Part shown: piece after piece, positions 18,989 to 26,886 of the stretch
Layout of the letters: each line of letters begins with the position of its first letter
Numbering within the stretch: position 1 is the first letter of the stretch
From: Legionella taurinensis
Lineage (GTDB): Bacteria > Pseudomonadota > Gammaproteobacteria > Legionellales > Legionellaceae
Direction: 5' to 3'
Assembly: GCF_900452865.1 (NCBI RefSeq)
Contig: NZ_UGOZ01000001.1
Span: 1,798,001 to 1,862,000, forward strand
Length of the DNA stretch: 64,000 nt
Notes under the pieces: model-generated
Told to the model about the DNA's origin: nothing
What the model saw: the letters and a program-made list of their open reading frames with translations, nothing else
Databases searched by the model: none
Program-made: the position numbers and the translations under genes

Positions 18989-18995
18989 CGGGACA

Positions 18996-20363
18996 TCACT
19001 TGATTGCTACGGTTTTAATATTAACAAATTCCAAAATACCCTCACGTGAAAGCTCCCGCCCATAGCCTGAGTGTTTTATGCCGCCAAACGGTAATCTCGG
19101 ATCGGAAGCTACCAGGGCATTGACAAAACAACTGCCGGCTTCGATGCGGTTTTTGGCAATGTCTTCGCCGCGCACAATGTCACGGGTAAACACAGCGCCT
19201 GCCAACCCATACGGGCTTTGGTTGGCCAGACGAATGCCTTCTTCTTCACTGTCCACCTGAATGACTGCGATAACCGGACCAAATAACTCCTCCTCAAAGG
19301 CCGTCATGCCGGGTTTGACATTCACCAGCAAGGTGGGCGGATAATAAAATCCTGGGCCGGCAGGCAATACGCCGCCTTCCACCAGACGTGCGCCCTGCTT
19401 CACACTCTCAAGAACCTGTTGATGCAGCGTATCACGCAGATCCTCACGCGCCATCGGACCCAACGTGGTTTCAGGGTTGCCAGGCTCACCCATGGCGTAG
19501 TGTTGCAGGCGTTGTTGAATTTTGGCCACCAGTTCATCATGAACGGAAGCCACGGCGATAATGCGTTTGGCTGCAATGCAAACCTGACCGCAATTACTTA
19601 AACGAGATTTAATGATGCAATCCGCCGCCAAATCGAGGTCCGCATCATCAAGCACAAGGTAGGGATCGCTTCCACCCAATTCGAGTACAGATTTTTTCAA
19701 ATGCGACGCCGCATTGGCCGCGACTACACGGCCCGCTTTCTCGCTTCCGGTAAAGCTCAGGGAGGCTATTTTCTTATGAGCAATGATCGCAGCCGCTCCC
19801 TCATTATCAACAACCGCCTGTTGAAACAGGTGGGGAGGGAAACCCGCCTCAATGAACAATTTTTCAATCGCGAAACCGCACCCCGTGGTCACCGGCGCGT
19901 GTTTTAAAATCACGGCATTCCCTGCCATGATGGCCGGTATCGCGCAACGATAAACCTGCCAGAAAGGGAAATTCCAGGGCATGATCGCAAAAACAATGCC
20001 CAGCGGTTGGTAATACACCGTGGATTTCTGCAATTCGGTCTGTATGGTTTGCGGCTTTAAATACTCGTCTGCCTTTTCGGCATAATGTTCACCAAGCCAG
20101 GCGCATTTTTCTATTTCCGCCTCACCCTGAGCAATAGGTTTACCCATCTCACGGGCGATTAACAGGGCGAGTTCCTTTTTTTTTCGGCGAAGTAAATCGC
20201 TTAAGGCAAGCATGTGCTGGCGTCTGAATTCAAAGGCGGTTTCGCGCCAGCCGAGGAAGGCTTTGTCTGCCCGTTCAAGGAGAAGATCCACGTCTTTACT
20301 GGAAAGCAGAGGGTATGCAGCAAGTTTTTCTTCGGTAGCCGGATTGATTGTCTGAATGCTCAT
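18996..20363 (-). CDS. NAD(P)-dependent aldehyde dehydrogenase, succinate-semialdehyde type
   Basis: 455 residues of the ALDH superfamily. Seen are the N-terminal PATEEKLAAY, the cofactor loop IMPWNFPFWQV, SFTGSEKAGR, the catalytic Glu in LELGGSDPYLV and the nucleophile Cys in SNCGQVCIAAKR, then EELFGPVIAV and LPFGGIKHSGYGREL. The sequence style is closest to succinate-semialdehyde dehydrogenases of the Sad/GabD short type. The exact substrate remains open. It is followed on the same strand by an L,D-transpeptidase gene. Confidence 0.85.
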   Translation of the reverse strand: MSIQTINPATEEKLAAYPLLSSKDVDLLLERADKAFLGWRETAFEFRRQHMLALSDLLRRKKKELALLIAREMGKPIAQGEAEIEKCAWLGEHYAEKADEYLKPQTIQTELQKSTVYYQPLGIVFAIMPWNFPFWQVYRCAIPAIMAGNAVILKHAPVTTGCGFAIEKLFIEAGFPPHLFQQAVVDNEGAAAIIAHKKIASLSFTGSEKAGRVVAANAASHLKKSVLELGGSDPYLVLDDADLDLAADCIIKSRLSNCGQVCIAAKRIIAVASVHDELVAKIQQRLQHYAMGEPGNPETTLGPMAREDLRDTLHQQVLESVKQGARLVEGGVLPAGPGFYYPPTLLVNVKPGMTAFEEELFGPVIAVIQVDSEEEGIRLANQSPYGLAGAVFTRDIVRGEDIAKNRIEAGSCFVNALVASDPRLPFGGIKHSGYGRELSREGILEFVNIKTVAIK

Positions 20364-20650
20364 GGCGGTGTGGGATTCTTATTAATTTAAAAGAGTTTAG
20401 ACTATCTCTGCGCGAGTGCAACAGTTTAAAGCGGCACCGCCAGAAGTTGACACCCGCAATGGATAATATTTAATTCAGTTTTTATATTTTTATTCATAAT
20501 GTGTCCATTCTAGCAAAATAATCAATTCGTGTATTACTTTCAGTGGTTGCCTAGAGGATTTGATTGTTGTTACTATTTTCAGAACGATAGGCGGATACGT
20601 ACACTGTGCGTCTGCATGAATTTACTTTACTCCACATTGGGATAATTTTA

Positions 20651-21418
20651 ATGACAAATAGAACTCTAGGCTACCACCCCGCTCATTACCTGGTTGCCTG
20701 GGCCGTCCATGCGTTTACCGCCAGCGCAGCCTGCTTTGGACTTTTAACGCTGGCCAAAATTTACCAGCATGATTATGTACAGGCTCTGTGGTTCATGGCT
20801 ATAACGGTTGTTATTGACGCCCTCGATGGCACGCTGGCACGGCTGGTCAGAGTAAAAACCGTATTGCCGAATATTGATGGGGCGCTGCTGGACAATATTG
20901 TTGATTACCTCAATTACGTCATCACGCCCTGTTTTTTCCTGTTCGTTAAACCGGACATGCTGTCTGCGGATGTCAAATTGTTCATTATTGTGGCCATTAC
21001 AATCGCCTCATCCTATCAATTTTGTCAGTCCGATGCGAAAACGCCTGATCATTTCTTCAAAGGGTTTCCCTGTTATTGGAACATTGCCGTGTTTTACATG
21101 TTTATTTTCAACACGTCCATGTCCACCAATGCCCTGATTCTCACCCTCCTGTGCATTCTGGTTTTCGTTCCGATTAAATACGTTTACCCGTCACGACTTG
21201 ATTACCTGACGGAATCCAGAACCCTTAAAATCATGATGCACAGTTTTTCGTTGATTTACGGCATCAGTTCGGCACTGATCTTGTGGAACTACCCTCAGAT
21301 TAATCCCGTTTATCTGGCAGTTTCACTGGGTTATGTCATCATGTACCTGTCTTTAAGCGTGTACAGGACCTACTCTCCCATGATCATTTCCCGCATGTCT
21401 GCGCATAAAGAATCATAG
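20651..21418 (+). CDS. pcsA: Phosphatidylcholine synthase
   Basis: 255 residues with about seven membrane segments. The CDP-alcohol phosphatidyltransferase signature is complete: DALDGTLARLVRV then DGALLDNIVDY, in the spacing typical of Pcs rather than of PgsA. The enzyme joins CDP-diacylglycerol and choline in one step, the route Legionella uses to make phosphatidylcholine from host choline. The start at 20651 gives the usual length; an in-frame start 45 bp upstream has no better site. This gene is a strong lineage hint. Confidence 0.88.
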   Translation: MTNRTLGYHPAHYLVAWAVHAFTASAACFGLLTLAKIYQHDYVQALWFMAITVVIDALDGTLARLVRVKTVLPNIDGALLDNIVDYLNYVITPCFFLFVKPDMLSADVKLFIIVAITIASSYQFCQSDAKTPDHFFKGFPCYWNIAVFYMFIFNTSMSTNALILTLLCILVFVPIKYVYPSRLDYLTESRTLKIMMHSFSLIYGISSALILWNYPQINPVYLAVSLGYVIMYLSLSVYRTYSPMIISRMSAHKES

Positions 21419-21484
21419 AATCATTCACATTTGCCTAAAGACTGATTAATATAATGCGTTTTCAATGTGAGGATTGAGGTGAGT

Positions 21485-21970
21485 ATGTCTGTTTACCGTT
21501 GTACGTTTACTGTGTTGGCAACCTGTTTATTAATGAACACCGTGTCGCATGCCGAAGCATTTCCCCATGGTTGCGAAGTCAGCGGCTTTGGTTACAGTAA
21601 TTACCACCTGATTGTGAATGAAACCGGTGATCAAGCCTTTTACCTCATCCAGAATCGCAGCGACAGAACCATCGAACTCCAGCGCATTGAAACGCGTGAA
21701 GTGTTTATGAGTCCTCCGCTGACTGCCAAACTTGAACCAGCGAATTGGGCCGCCTTTGCCTCGGACATTCGCGAAATGCATTTTCAATGCTTCTACACTG
21801 AAAATGACAACACAGCCAAAGTGAATTGCCGCGATGTCCTGGATGTTTGCCAATATCCCCGAGTTAAATTTGCTTTGAGTAATATGGGAAATTACTGGGT
21901 ATCTACTAATAAATCACAACGACAGGTCATTAATGATGCCGCCGCAAAAGGAATTTACTTACGATGGTAA
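21485..21970 (+). CDS. Small secreted protein, unrecognised
   Basis: 161 residues. GAGGTGAGT sits directly before the ATG at 21485 and decides the start. A signal peptide runs to about residue 25 (LATCLLMNTVSHAEA). The mature part has five cysteines (HGCEVS, MHFQCFY, KVNCRDVLDVCQY) which could form disulfides in the periplasm. It faintly recalls the small Enh-type envelope proteins of Legionella but I cannot support that name. The last 38 bp overlap the next gene. Confidence 0.6.
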   Translation: MSVYRCTFTVLATCLLMNTVSHAEAFPHGCEVSGFGYSNYHLIVNETGDQAFYLIQNRSDRTIELQRIETREVFMSPPLTAKLEPANWAAFASDIREMHFQCFYTENDNTAKVNCRDVLDVCQYPRVKFALSNMGNYWVSTNKSQRQVINDAAAKGIYLRW

Positions 21971-22472
21971 GGTACCTCTCAGTACCCACAATAAATTATT
22001 CGCGCTGCTTGGCGTTCTAGGCAGCATTGTTTCGCTTCTTGGATTGATTAAAATGCCGGCGCAATTGTATTTTGTCGCTGGCTCGACGCTCTTGTTATTC
22101 ACTGCCCTGCATTTCAAACTGGTTTATTTTATCGCCCTGGAATTGATATTAATTGCCGGACATGGCGCGGTCCTTCTCGGCATTGGCCCTGCTCTGCAAT
22201 TAGCCATTCCCATCCTGCTTTGTGTGCAATTATTGTTTTTTTACTCCTTAAGCGGCCAGTTAACCAATTTATTTATTCTCATCGGGATAACCGGCATCGC
22301 GCTGCTGTCGATAGGGCTTGCTTATGAAAATCAATGGGTTTTTTTCAGCGGCGGTAGTGCAGTGGCCTGTTATGCGTTCTACAATGCATCCAGTAAAAAA
22401 GCGGCGTTAATCTGGGCGATACTGAATTCATTATTTGCTCTGATTGCAATCCTGAAAATACTTGTTTTTTAA
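21933..22472 (+). CDS. Multi-pass membrane protein, unrecognised
   Basis: 179 residues; after a polar start of about 20 residues nearly the whole chain is hydrophobic, with roughly six membrane segments. Two ATG codons are adjacent at 21933 and 21936. The start lies inside the upstream secreted-protein gene, so translation is probably coupled, and the two proteins may act together at the envelope. No family motif is seen. Confidence 0.6.
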   Translation: MMPPQKEFTYDGKVPLSTHNKLFALLGVLGSIVSLLGLIKMPAQLYFVAGSTLLLFTALHFKLVYFIALELILIAGHGAVLLGIGPALQLAIPILLCVQLLFFYSLSGQLTNLFILIGITGIALLSIGLAYENQWVFFSGGSAVACYAFYNASSKKAALIWAILNSLFALIAILKILVF

Positions 22473-22485
22473 TTCTGGAGATTTT

Positions 22486-23043
22486 ATGGCTAAAACACCT
22501 TCTACCATGTCCCCACTGGGAACCCAGGCCCCTGTTTTTTCGTTGACTGACGTGGTATCCGGTAAAACGATCAATCTCAAGCAGGACAACAAAGCCAAAG
22601 CCACGGTGATTATGTTTATCTGCAATCATTGCCCTTATGTGAAACACATCAACCGGGAATTAACACGACTCGCCAATGATTACCTGCCCAAAGACATACG
22701 CTTTTATGCCATTAACTCCAATGATGTTGTCAATTATCCTGATGATTCGCCCGACAACATGAAGCGTACGGCAATAACAGAACAATACCCCTTCCCCTAT
22801 CTTTTTGATGAAACCCAGGAAGTAGCCAGGGCGTATCAAGCAGCCTGCACGCCCGATTTTTTTGTCTATGACAATCAGCTGTCGCTGATTTATCGTGGCC
22901 AATTTGATGACTCCAGGCCAGGGAATCCCATCCCGGTGACAGGTGAATCCATTCGTTTAGCCCTTGATTGCGTGCTGGCGAATCAAAAAGTGAGTGACAC
23001 ACAAAAACCAAGCCTGGGGTGTAACATTAAATGGAAAGCGTAA
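22486..23043 (+). CDS. Thioredoxin-fold protein, AhpC/TSA-redoxin type
   Basis: 185 residues from the ATG at 22486, which has CTGGAG upstream. The thiol motif is CNHCPYVKHINREL, a CxxC site after VIMFI, as in the thioredoxin-family proteins often annotated as redoxin or peroxiredoxin-like. Later come YLFDETQEVARAYQAACTPDFFVYD and YRGQFDD, typical of that group. No signal peptide is present, so it is cytoplasmic. The partner is unknown. It overlaps the next gene by one base (TAATG). Confidence 0.8.
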   Translation: MAKTPSTMSPLGTQAPVFSLTDVVSGKTINLKQDNKAKATVIMFICNHCPYVKHINRELTRLANDYLPKDIRFYAINSNDVVNYPDDSPDNMKRTAITEQYPFPYLFDETQEVARAYQAACTPDFFVYDNQLSLIYRGQFDDSRPGNPIPVTGESIRLALDCVLANQKVSDTQKPSLGCNIKWKA

Positions 23044-23363
23044 TGCCCGAATTTAAATTGTCGTTCTATGTGCCGGAAAGTCATCTGCAAGAGGTCAAGC
23101 AGGCGTTGTTTGACGCAGGGGCCGGCAAGCTCGGAAATTATGATCAGACCTGTTGGCAAACCCTGGGACAGGGGCAATTTCGTCCGCTGCAAGGCGCAAA
23201 CCCTACGCTGGGTGAGCGATTGGAGCTGACCTATGTCACCGAAGTCAAAGTGGAAATGCTGTGTGAAGAGGGTCGTTTGCCGGACGCGATTAGGGCATTG
23301 AAACAAGCGCATCCCTATGAAGAACCTGCCTATGATATTGTCAGGCTTGAGCAAGTGAAATAA
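23043..23363 (+). CDS. Nif3 insert/CutA-like domain protein (YqfO type)
   Basis: 106 residues. The ending AHPYEEPAYDIVRLE and the start FKLSFYVPESHLQEVKQALFDAGAG match the small ferredoxin-like domain inserted in YqfO/Nif3 proteins and found alone in many Gammaproteobacteria. Its role is unknown; trimer formation as in CutA is plausible. It ends at a strong terminator. Confidence 0.8.
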   Translation: MPEFKLSFYVPESHLQEVKQALFDAGAGKLGNYDQTCWQTLGQGQFRPLQGANPTLGERLELTYVTEVKVEMLCEEGRLPDAIRALKQAHPYEEPAYDIVRLEQVK

Positions 23364-23389
23364 AAAAGCCTGCTGAAGCAGGCTTTTTT
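23362..23389. terminator. Bidirectional intrinsic terminator
   Basis: A-tract, AGCCTGCT stem, GA loop, AGCAGGCT, T6 tract: a perfect two-way rho-independent terminator. It serves the Nif3-like gene on the plus strand and rplI on the minus strand. Confidence 0.92.
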
Positions 23390-23402
23390 ACACGAGGCAT
23401 CC

Positions 23403-23852
23403 TTATTTGGAAGCAACCACCTGAATTTGAAGCATCGCAATCACATCGCTGTGAACATGAACTTCAACAGTGAAATCACCCACAGAATGGATAGGACCCT
23501 CTGGCATGACGATTTCGCGTCGGCTGACTTCAATGGATCGCTCCACCAGAGCATCCCGGATTTCATTCACGCCAACCGAACCGTACAGCTTGCCTTCGTC
23601 ACTGGCCATGGCTGAGATAACCAGGGTGATGTCGTTCAACTTGGCTGCACGTTGTTCGGCAACAGCCTGAGCCTGTTGTGCTTTCTTCTCAAGCTCGGCA
23701 CGACGTTCTTCAAACAATTTAATGTTTTCTGCAGTAGCGAATACGGCCTTGCTTTGTGGAATCAGAAAATTTCTGCCAAAACCATTAGCAACATTCACTT
23801 TGTCGCCAAGTTTGCCTAAATTTCTAACGTTTTCTAACAAAATAACTTGCAT
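23403..23852 (-). CDS. rplI: 50S ribosomal protein L9
   Basis: 149 residues, normal length. The N-terminal rRNA-binding domain [17 protein letters not shown] and [18 protein letters not shown] is diagnostic; a long connecting helix and the C-terminal domain with [10 protein letters not shown] follow. Last gene of the rpsF-rpsR-DUF2232-rplI cluster. Confidence 0.97.
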   Translation of the reverse strand: MQVILLENVRNLGKLGDKVNVANGFGRNFLIPQSKAVFATAENIKLFEERRAELEKKAQQAQAVAEQRAAKLNDITLVISAMASDEGKLYGSVGVNEIRDALVERSIEVSRREIVMPEGPIHSVGDFTVEVHVHSDVIAMLQIQVVASK

Positions 23853-23855
23853 CTC

Positions 23856-24782
23856 TTACCCCTTGTTCTGATTTTCGCCCGCTAAAAACAAGCGGCGCGC
23901 TCTCAAATTAAATAAACTATCGATTGATCCAAACAACACATACACCGGCAGCATAATGTACGGCACCACAACGATGGGCATCAGTAATAACACCCAGAAC
24001 GCGAGACGACGTTTTTGAGCCAGTAGACTGAGAATTAGACTAATCCCAGCCGCCATCAGATAGACAAAAAATAACGGTAAACAACTTAATAACACGGGGT
24101 TATGCTGATAGACCCCATAAAGGCATACCAATAGCAAAACAACCGCGGCACTGTTGGCACGAAACGCCATGACTTCCCTTTTGAAACCGCCAGGGTAAAA
24201 GAGCATGGATTGTACGGCGCGTGCCACTAACAGCGAAAAAACCGCTGATAACAAGACACTGATGGCCTTAATGCCTAACAGATAATTTGCGAGACTGACC
24301 TGGTTTTCAGGCGGTTGATGCTCAAGCAGGCTGGCAATGACATTTCCCTGATCAAGGGCTTTGAGCATTTCCTGAACCATTTTATATTGGGCAAGGATAA
24401 ACTCGGAAGCCAGGCTATGAACCAGAAGGATAACCACTGTCGCCAGACTGATGATAAAAACAGCCACCTTCTGCCAACTGGCGGTTGCGCGCAGCAAGCA
24501 GGCCCCCATGTAGCAGGTCAGGTAGGTCAGGGCAATGGTTGACAGCAGATAAGGGCTTGAAGTAGTCATCTCTGCCATGCAGAGAGAGACTGTCAGCCCG
24601 ATGATCAAGCATTGGCAACCAGAAGCCCAGCCTTTACGCAGGGTGACCAGGGCCATAACAGACAAGGACACCCAGGCGGTAAACGGAATTACCGCCAATA
24701 CGGCCGTCAAAAACCAGGCATATTTCTCATTTTGCAATAAGAAATGGCCCTGTTTTTGTAAAAGTCCGCCCGTGTGTTTCAT
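23856..24782 (-). CDS. DUF2232-like integral membrane protein
   Basis: 308 residues, mostly hydrophobic with about eight membrane segments. It is packed between rpsR (2 bp) and rplI (3 bp). A YybS/DUF2232 membrane protein at this position is known in several Gammaproteobacteria. Its function is unknown; the ribosomal operon suggests constitutive expression. Confidence 0.75.
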   Translation of the reverse strand: MKHTGGLLQKQGHFLLQNEKYAWFLTAVLAVIPFTAWVSLSVMALVTLRKGWASGCQCLIIGLTVSLCMAEMTTSSPYLLSTIALTYLTCYMGACLLRATASWQKVAVFIISLATVVILLVHSLASEFILAQYKMVQEMLKALDQGNVIASLLEHQPPENQVSLANYLLGIKAISVLLSAVFSLLVARAVQSMLFYPGGFKREVMAFRANSAAVVLLLVCLYGVYQHNPVLLSCLPLFFVYLMAAGISLILSLLAQKRRLAFWVLLLMPIVVVPYIMLPVYVLFGSIDSLFNLRARRLFLAGENQNKG

Positions 24783-24784
24783 TT

Positions 24785-25012
24785 TTACCGATGGCTATCG
24801 CAGTATGGCAGTAAACCCAGGAAACGAGCGCGTTTAATGGCAATGGCCAATTGACGCTGAAAACGGGTTTGAGTGCCAGTTATACGGCTTGGAACAATTT
24901 TACCAGTTTCGGTAATGTAGTTCTTTAACATGTTCAGATCTTTGTAGTCGATTTCAAACGAATCTTCACCGCTGAAACGACACATTTTTTTGCGACGTGA
25001 ATAAGCTGTCAT
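24785..25012 (-). CDS. rpsR: 30S ribosomal protein S18
   Basis: 75 residues. Family marks are [22 protein letters not shown], split here only in description, and the basic segment [20 protein letters not shown] near the C-terminus. It binds 16S rRNA as a dimer with S6, whose gene lies 12 bp upstream. Confidence 0.97.
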   Translation of the reverse strand: MTAYSRRKKMCRFSGEDSFEIDYKDLNMLKNYITETGKIVPSRITGTQTRFQRQLAIAIKRARFLGLLPYCDSHR

Positions 25013-25024
25013 AAATAAATCCCC

Positions 25025-25363
25025 TTAAGCTGCTCGGTTGTCTTTTTCTTTTTTCATTAACATGGATTCCGTGGTAATCGCATGTTTCTGACTGATAATT
25101 AATTCACGCAAAATCGCATCGTTGAATTTGAATGCGTTTTTTAATTCATCAAGGGCAGTTTGATTACATTCGATGTTCATCAGAATATAATGGGCTTTAT
25201 GAACTTCTTTGATAGGGTAAGCCAGCTGTCTGCGGCCCCAGTCTTCTTTACGATGAATAGCCCCGCCATGCTTGGTAATGATACCTTCATAGCGCTCGAC
25301 CATCGCAGGAACCTGTTCACTTTGATCGGGGTGAACAAGGAATACAATTTCATAATGTCTCAT
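25025..25363 (-). CDS. rpsF: 30S ribosomal protein S6
   Basis: 112 residues. [18 protein letters not shown] and [17 protein letters not shown] are the family signature. It is the first gene of the cluster. In other bacteria the S6-S18 complex binds the rpsF leader and represses it; a leader of about 60 bases is present here between promoter and start. Confidence 0.97.
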   Translation of the reverse strand: MRHYEIVFLVHPDQSEQVPAMVERYEGIITKHGGAIHRKEDWGRRQLAYPIKEVHKAHYILMNIECNQTALDELKNAFKFNDAILRELIISQKHAITTESMLMKKEKDNRAA

Positions 25364-25432
25364 GAATTTTCCTTATGGATAATAGCCTTCTTTAACTTAA
25401 AATAAAGTAAGGCAAGGTTAAAAAAACGCTCG

Positions 25433-25461
25433 ATTGTAACTGATTTAGAACCTTATAGCAA
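25433..25461 (-). promoter_or_regulatory. Predicted sigma-70 promoter of the rpsF cluster
   Basis: Read on the minus strand: TTGCTA, 17-base spacer, TACAAT. The first base of transcription would lie about 60 bases before the rpsF start. Five of six bases match the -10 consensus and four of six the -35. Confidence 0.65.
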
Positions 25462-25581
25462 TCGAAGGTGTGGTAACCGATCAAGCCTTGTTTGCTCATG
25501 CAGTTTAAAAATAATCTATGGACGTTAGGCCTAACCCGCTATCTCTCCTGTTCAGAGGGCAGACAATCAGGCTAGCCTCCC

Positions 25582-26798
25582 CTCTGTGCCGGACAAAAAC
25601 GCTTAAAGAGATGAGATATTATAAATAACTCGCTGATTTTAAATGTATTTCATATAATCATTTCGTCTAAAAAAGGATGTAAATATGAAATATATCAGCG
25701 AGTTGAGTGGAATTTTAAGCCAGAGATTGAATTGGCACAAGTCACGCATTGACTGTTTTGCCCAAATGTTATTAGCCTTGTTTATGGTGAGAAGTGTTAA
25801 TTTAAGTGAAATTGCGGTTGCAATGGATGGTGATAGAGCGAGCATTGATTCCCGCTACAAAAGAGTATACCGTTTTTTTTCAAAGTTTGAGGTAGATTTT
25901 ACCTGGATTGCTCGCTGGATATACTCTCTGTTTTTTAATAAAGCTCACAAGGTTTATTTAGCCATAGACAGGACAAATTGGTATTGGGGTAAAGCCAAAA
26001 TCAATGTGTTTATGTTGTCTATTTGTTATGAAGGAATAGCCATACCCATATTTTGGCGACTGCTAAAAAAAGCAGGAGGCACGACGGGTAAAGAGCAGAT
26101 AGAATTATTATCTCGATTTATTAATACGTTTGGTAAAGAATCAATACAAGGCATACTCGGTGATCGAGAATTTCCTAACAAAGCACTCATAGCTTGGCTT
26201 GTAGCAGAGAATATTCCCTTTTATTTACGGATTAAGGGGAACGTAGACGTGTGTATTGGCAAAAAGAAATTTAAAGCTTCGGCACAGTTATTCAGCCACT
26301 TAGCCCCTTATCAGCACCAAGTATTTGGTATGAAAGTCCATGTTTTTGGGCACTCACTTTATTTGACCGGAAGCAAAAATTCTCGGGAAGACTTGATGAT
26401 TGTTATCACAAATCAACCACCCAAAAATGCAATTGCTTGCTATTTGCGCCGTTGGGAAATAGAAACGCTTTTTGCCTCTTTAAAAACAAAGGGATGGCGA
26501 TTTGAAGATACACGAGTCATTGAGCCTAAGCGCATCGAAAAGCTCTTGGTTTTACTCGCCTTGGGCTTTGTTTGGGCACATCGAATTGGCGAGTGGAAAG
26601 CATCTATCAAGCCTATTCCTCTTAAAAAATTACGCAACCAAAAAAGACCAAAAAATAGCTTTTTTCGATTGGGCTTAGATCATCTCAGAGATTTGCTCAC
26701 CAATCACAGAATCAATATAAAATTGTTTGCTAAATTATCAAATTGGATTCTGTTTGCCTTAGATGAGACTGTTTTTTAAAAAATTGTCCGGCACAAAG
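25582..26798 (+). mobile_element. Complete IS4-family insertion sequence with 9-bp target duplication
   Basis: The element spans 1217 bp. Its ends are inverted repeats of 15 bp with one mismatch, CTCTGTGCCGGACAA on the left and CTTTGTGCCGGACAA on the reverse of the right. It is bounded by the direct repeat TAGCCTCCC at 25573-25581 and 26799-26807, a 9-bp duplication as made by IS4-type transposases. The single transposase gene is intact. The intact ends and duplication suggest a recent insertion. Confidence 0.93.
25685..26779 (+). CDS. IS4-family DDE transposase
   Basis: 364 residues. The DDE residues are in VYLAIDRTNWYWG, GILGDREFPNK and the YREK-like motif YLRRWEIETLFASLKTKGW, with spacing typical of IS4 enzymes. 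Full length and uninterrupted. It cuts and pastes the surrounding element. AAGGATG precedes the ATG. Confidence 0.93.
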   Translation: MKYISELSGILSQRLNWHKSRIDCFAQMLLALFMVRSVNLSEIAVAMDGDRASIDSRYKRVYRFFSKFEVDFTWIARWIYSLFFNKAHKVYLAIDRTNWYWGKAKINVFMLSICYEGIAIPIFWRLLKKAGGTTGKEQIELLSRFINTFGKESIQGILGDREFPNKALIAWLVAENIPFYLRIKGNVDVCIGKKKFKASAQLFSHLAPYQHQVFGMKVHVFGHSLYLTGSKNSREDLMIVITNQPPKNAIACYLRRWEIETLFASLKTKGWRFEDTRVIEPKRIEKLLVLLALGFVWAHRIGEWKASIKPIPLKKLRNQKRPKNSFFRLGLDHLRDLLTNHRINIKLFAKLSNWILFALDETVF

Positions 26799-26822
26799 TA
26801 GCCTCCCTCTAAACGGAATTTA

Positions 26823-26842
26823 CTTAAGGTTTAGTTAATATT
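26823..26842 (+). promoter_or_regulatory. PmrA-like tandem box
   Basis: CTTAAGGTT-TA-GTTAATATT places two TTAA cores 11 bp apart, the periodicity of PmrA sites (two nine-base halves separated by two bases in Legionella). The second half matches well, the first has one or two deviations. It lies 45 bp upstream of the coiled-coil gene at 26887. Many Dot/Icm effector genes carry such a site. Confidence 0.5.
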
Positions 26843-26886
26843 CAAATGGTAGATTATGGCCTTTAAATAAACAATTGAACTTAATT

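Noticed and set aside
21485..21970. Naming the small secreted protein EnhB
   Set aside because: Size and signal peptide would fit, but I cannot recall or see a diagnostic motif, and no enhA or enhC pattern adjoins it.
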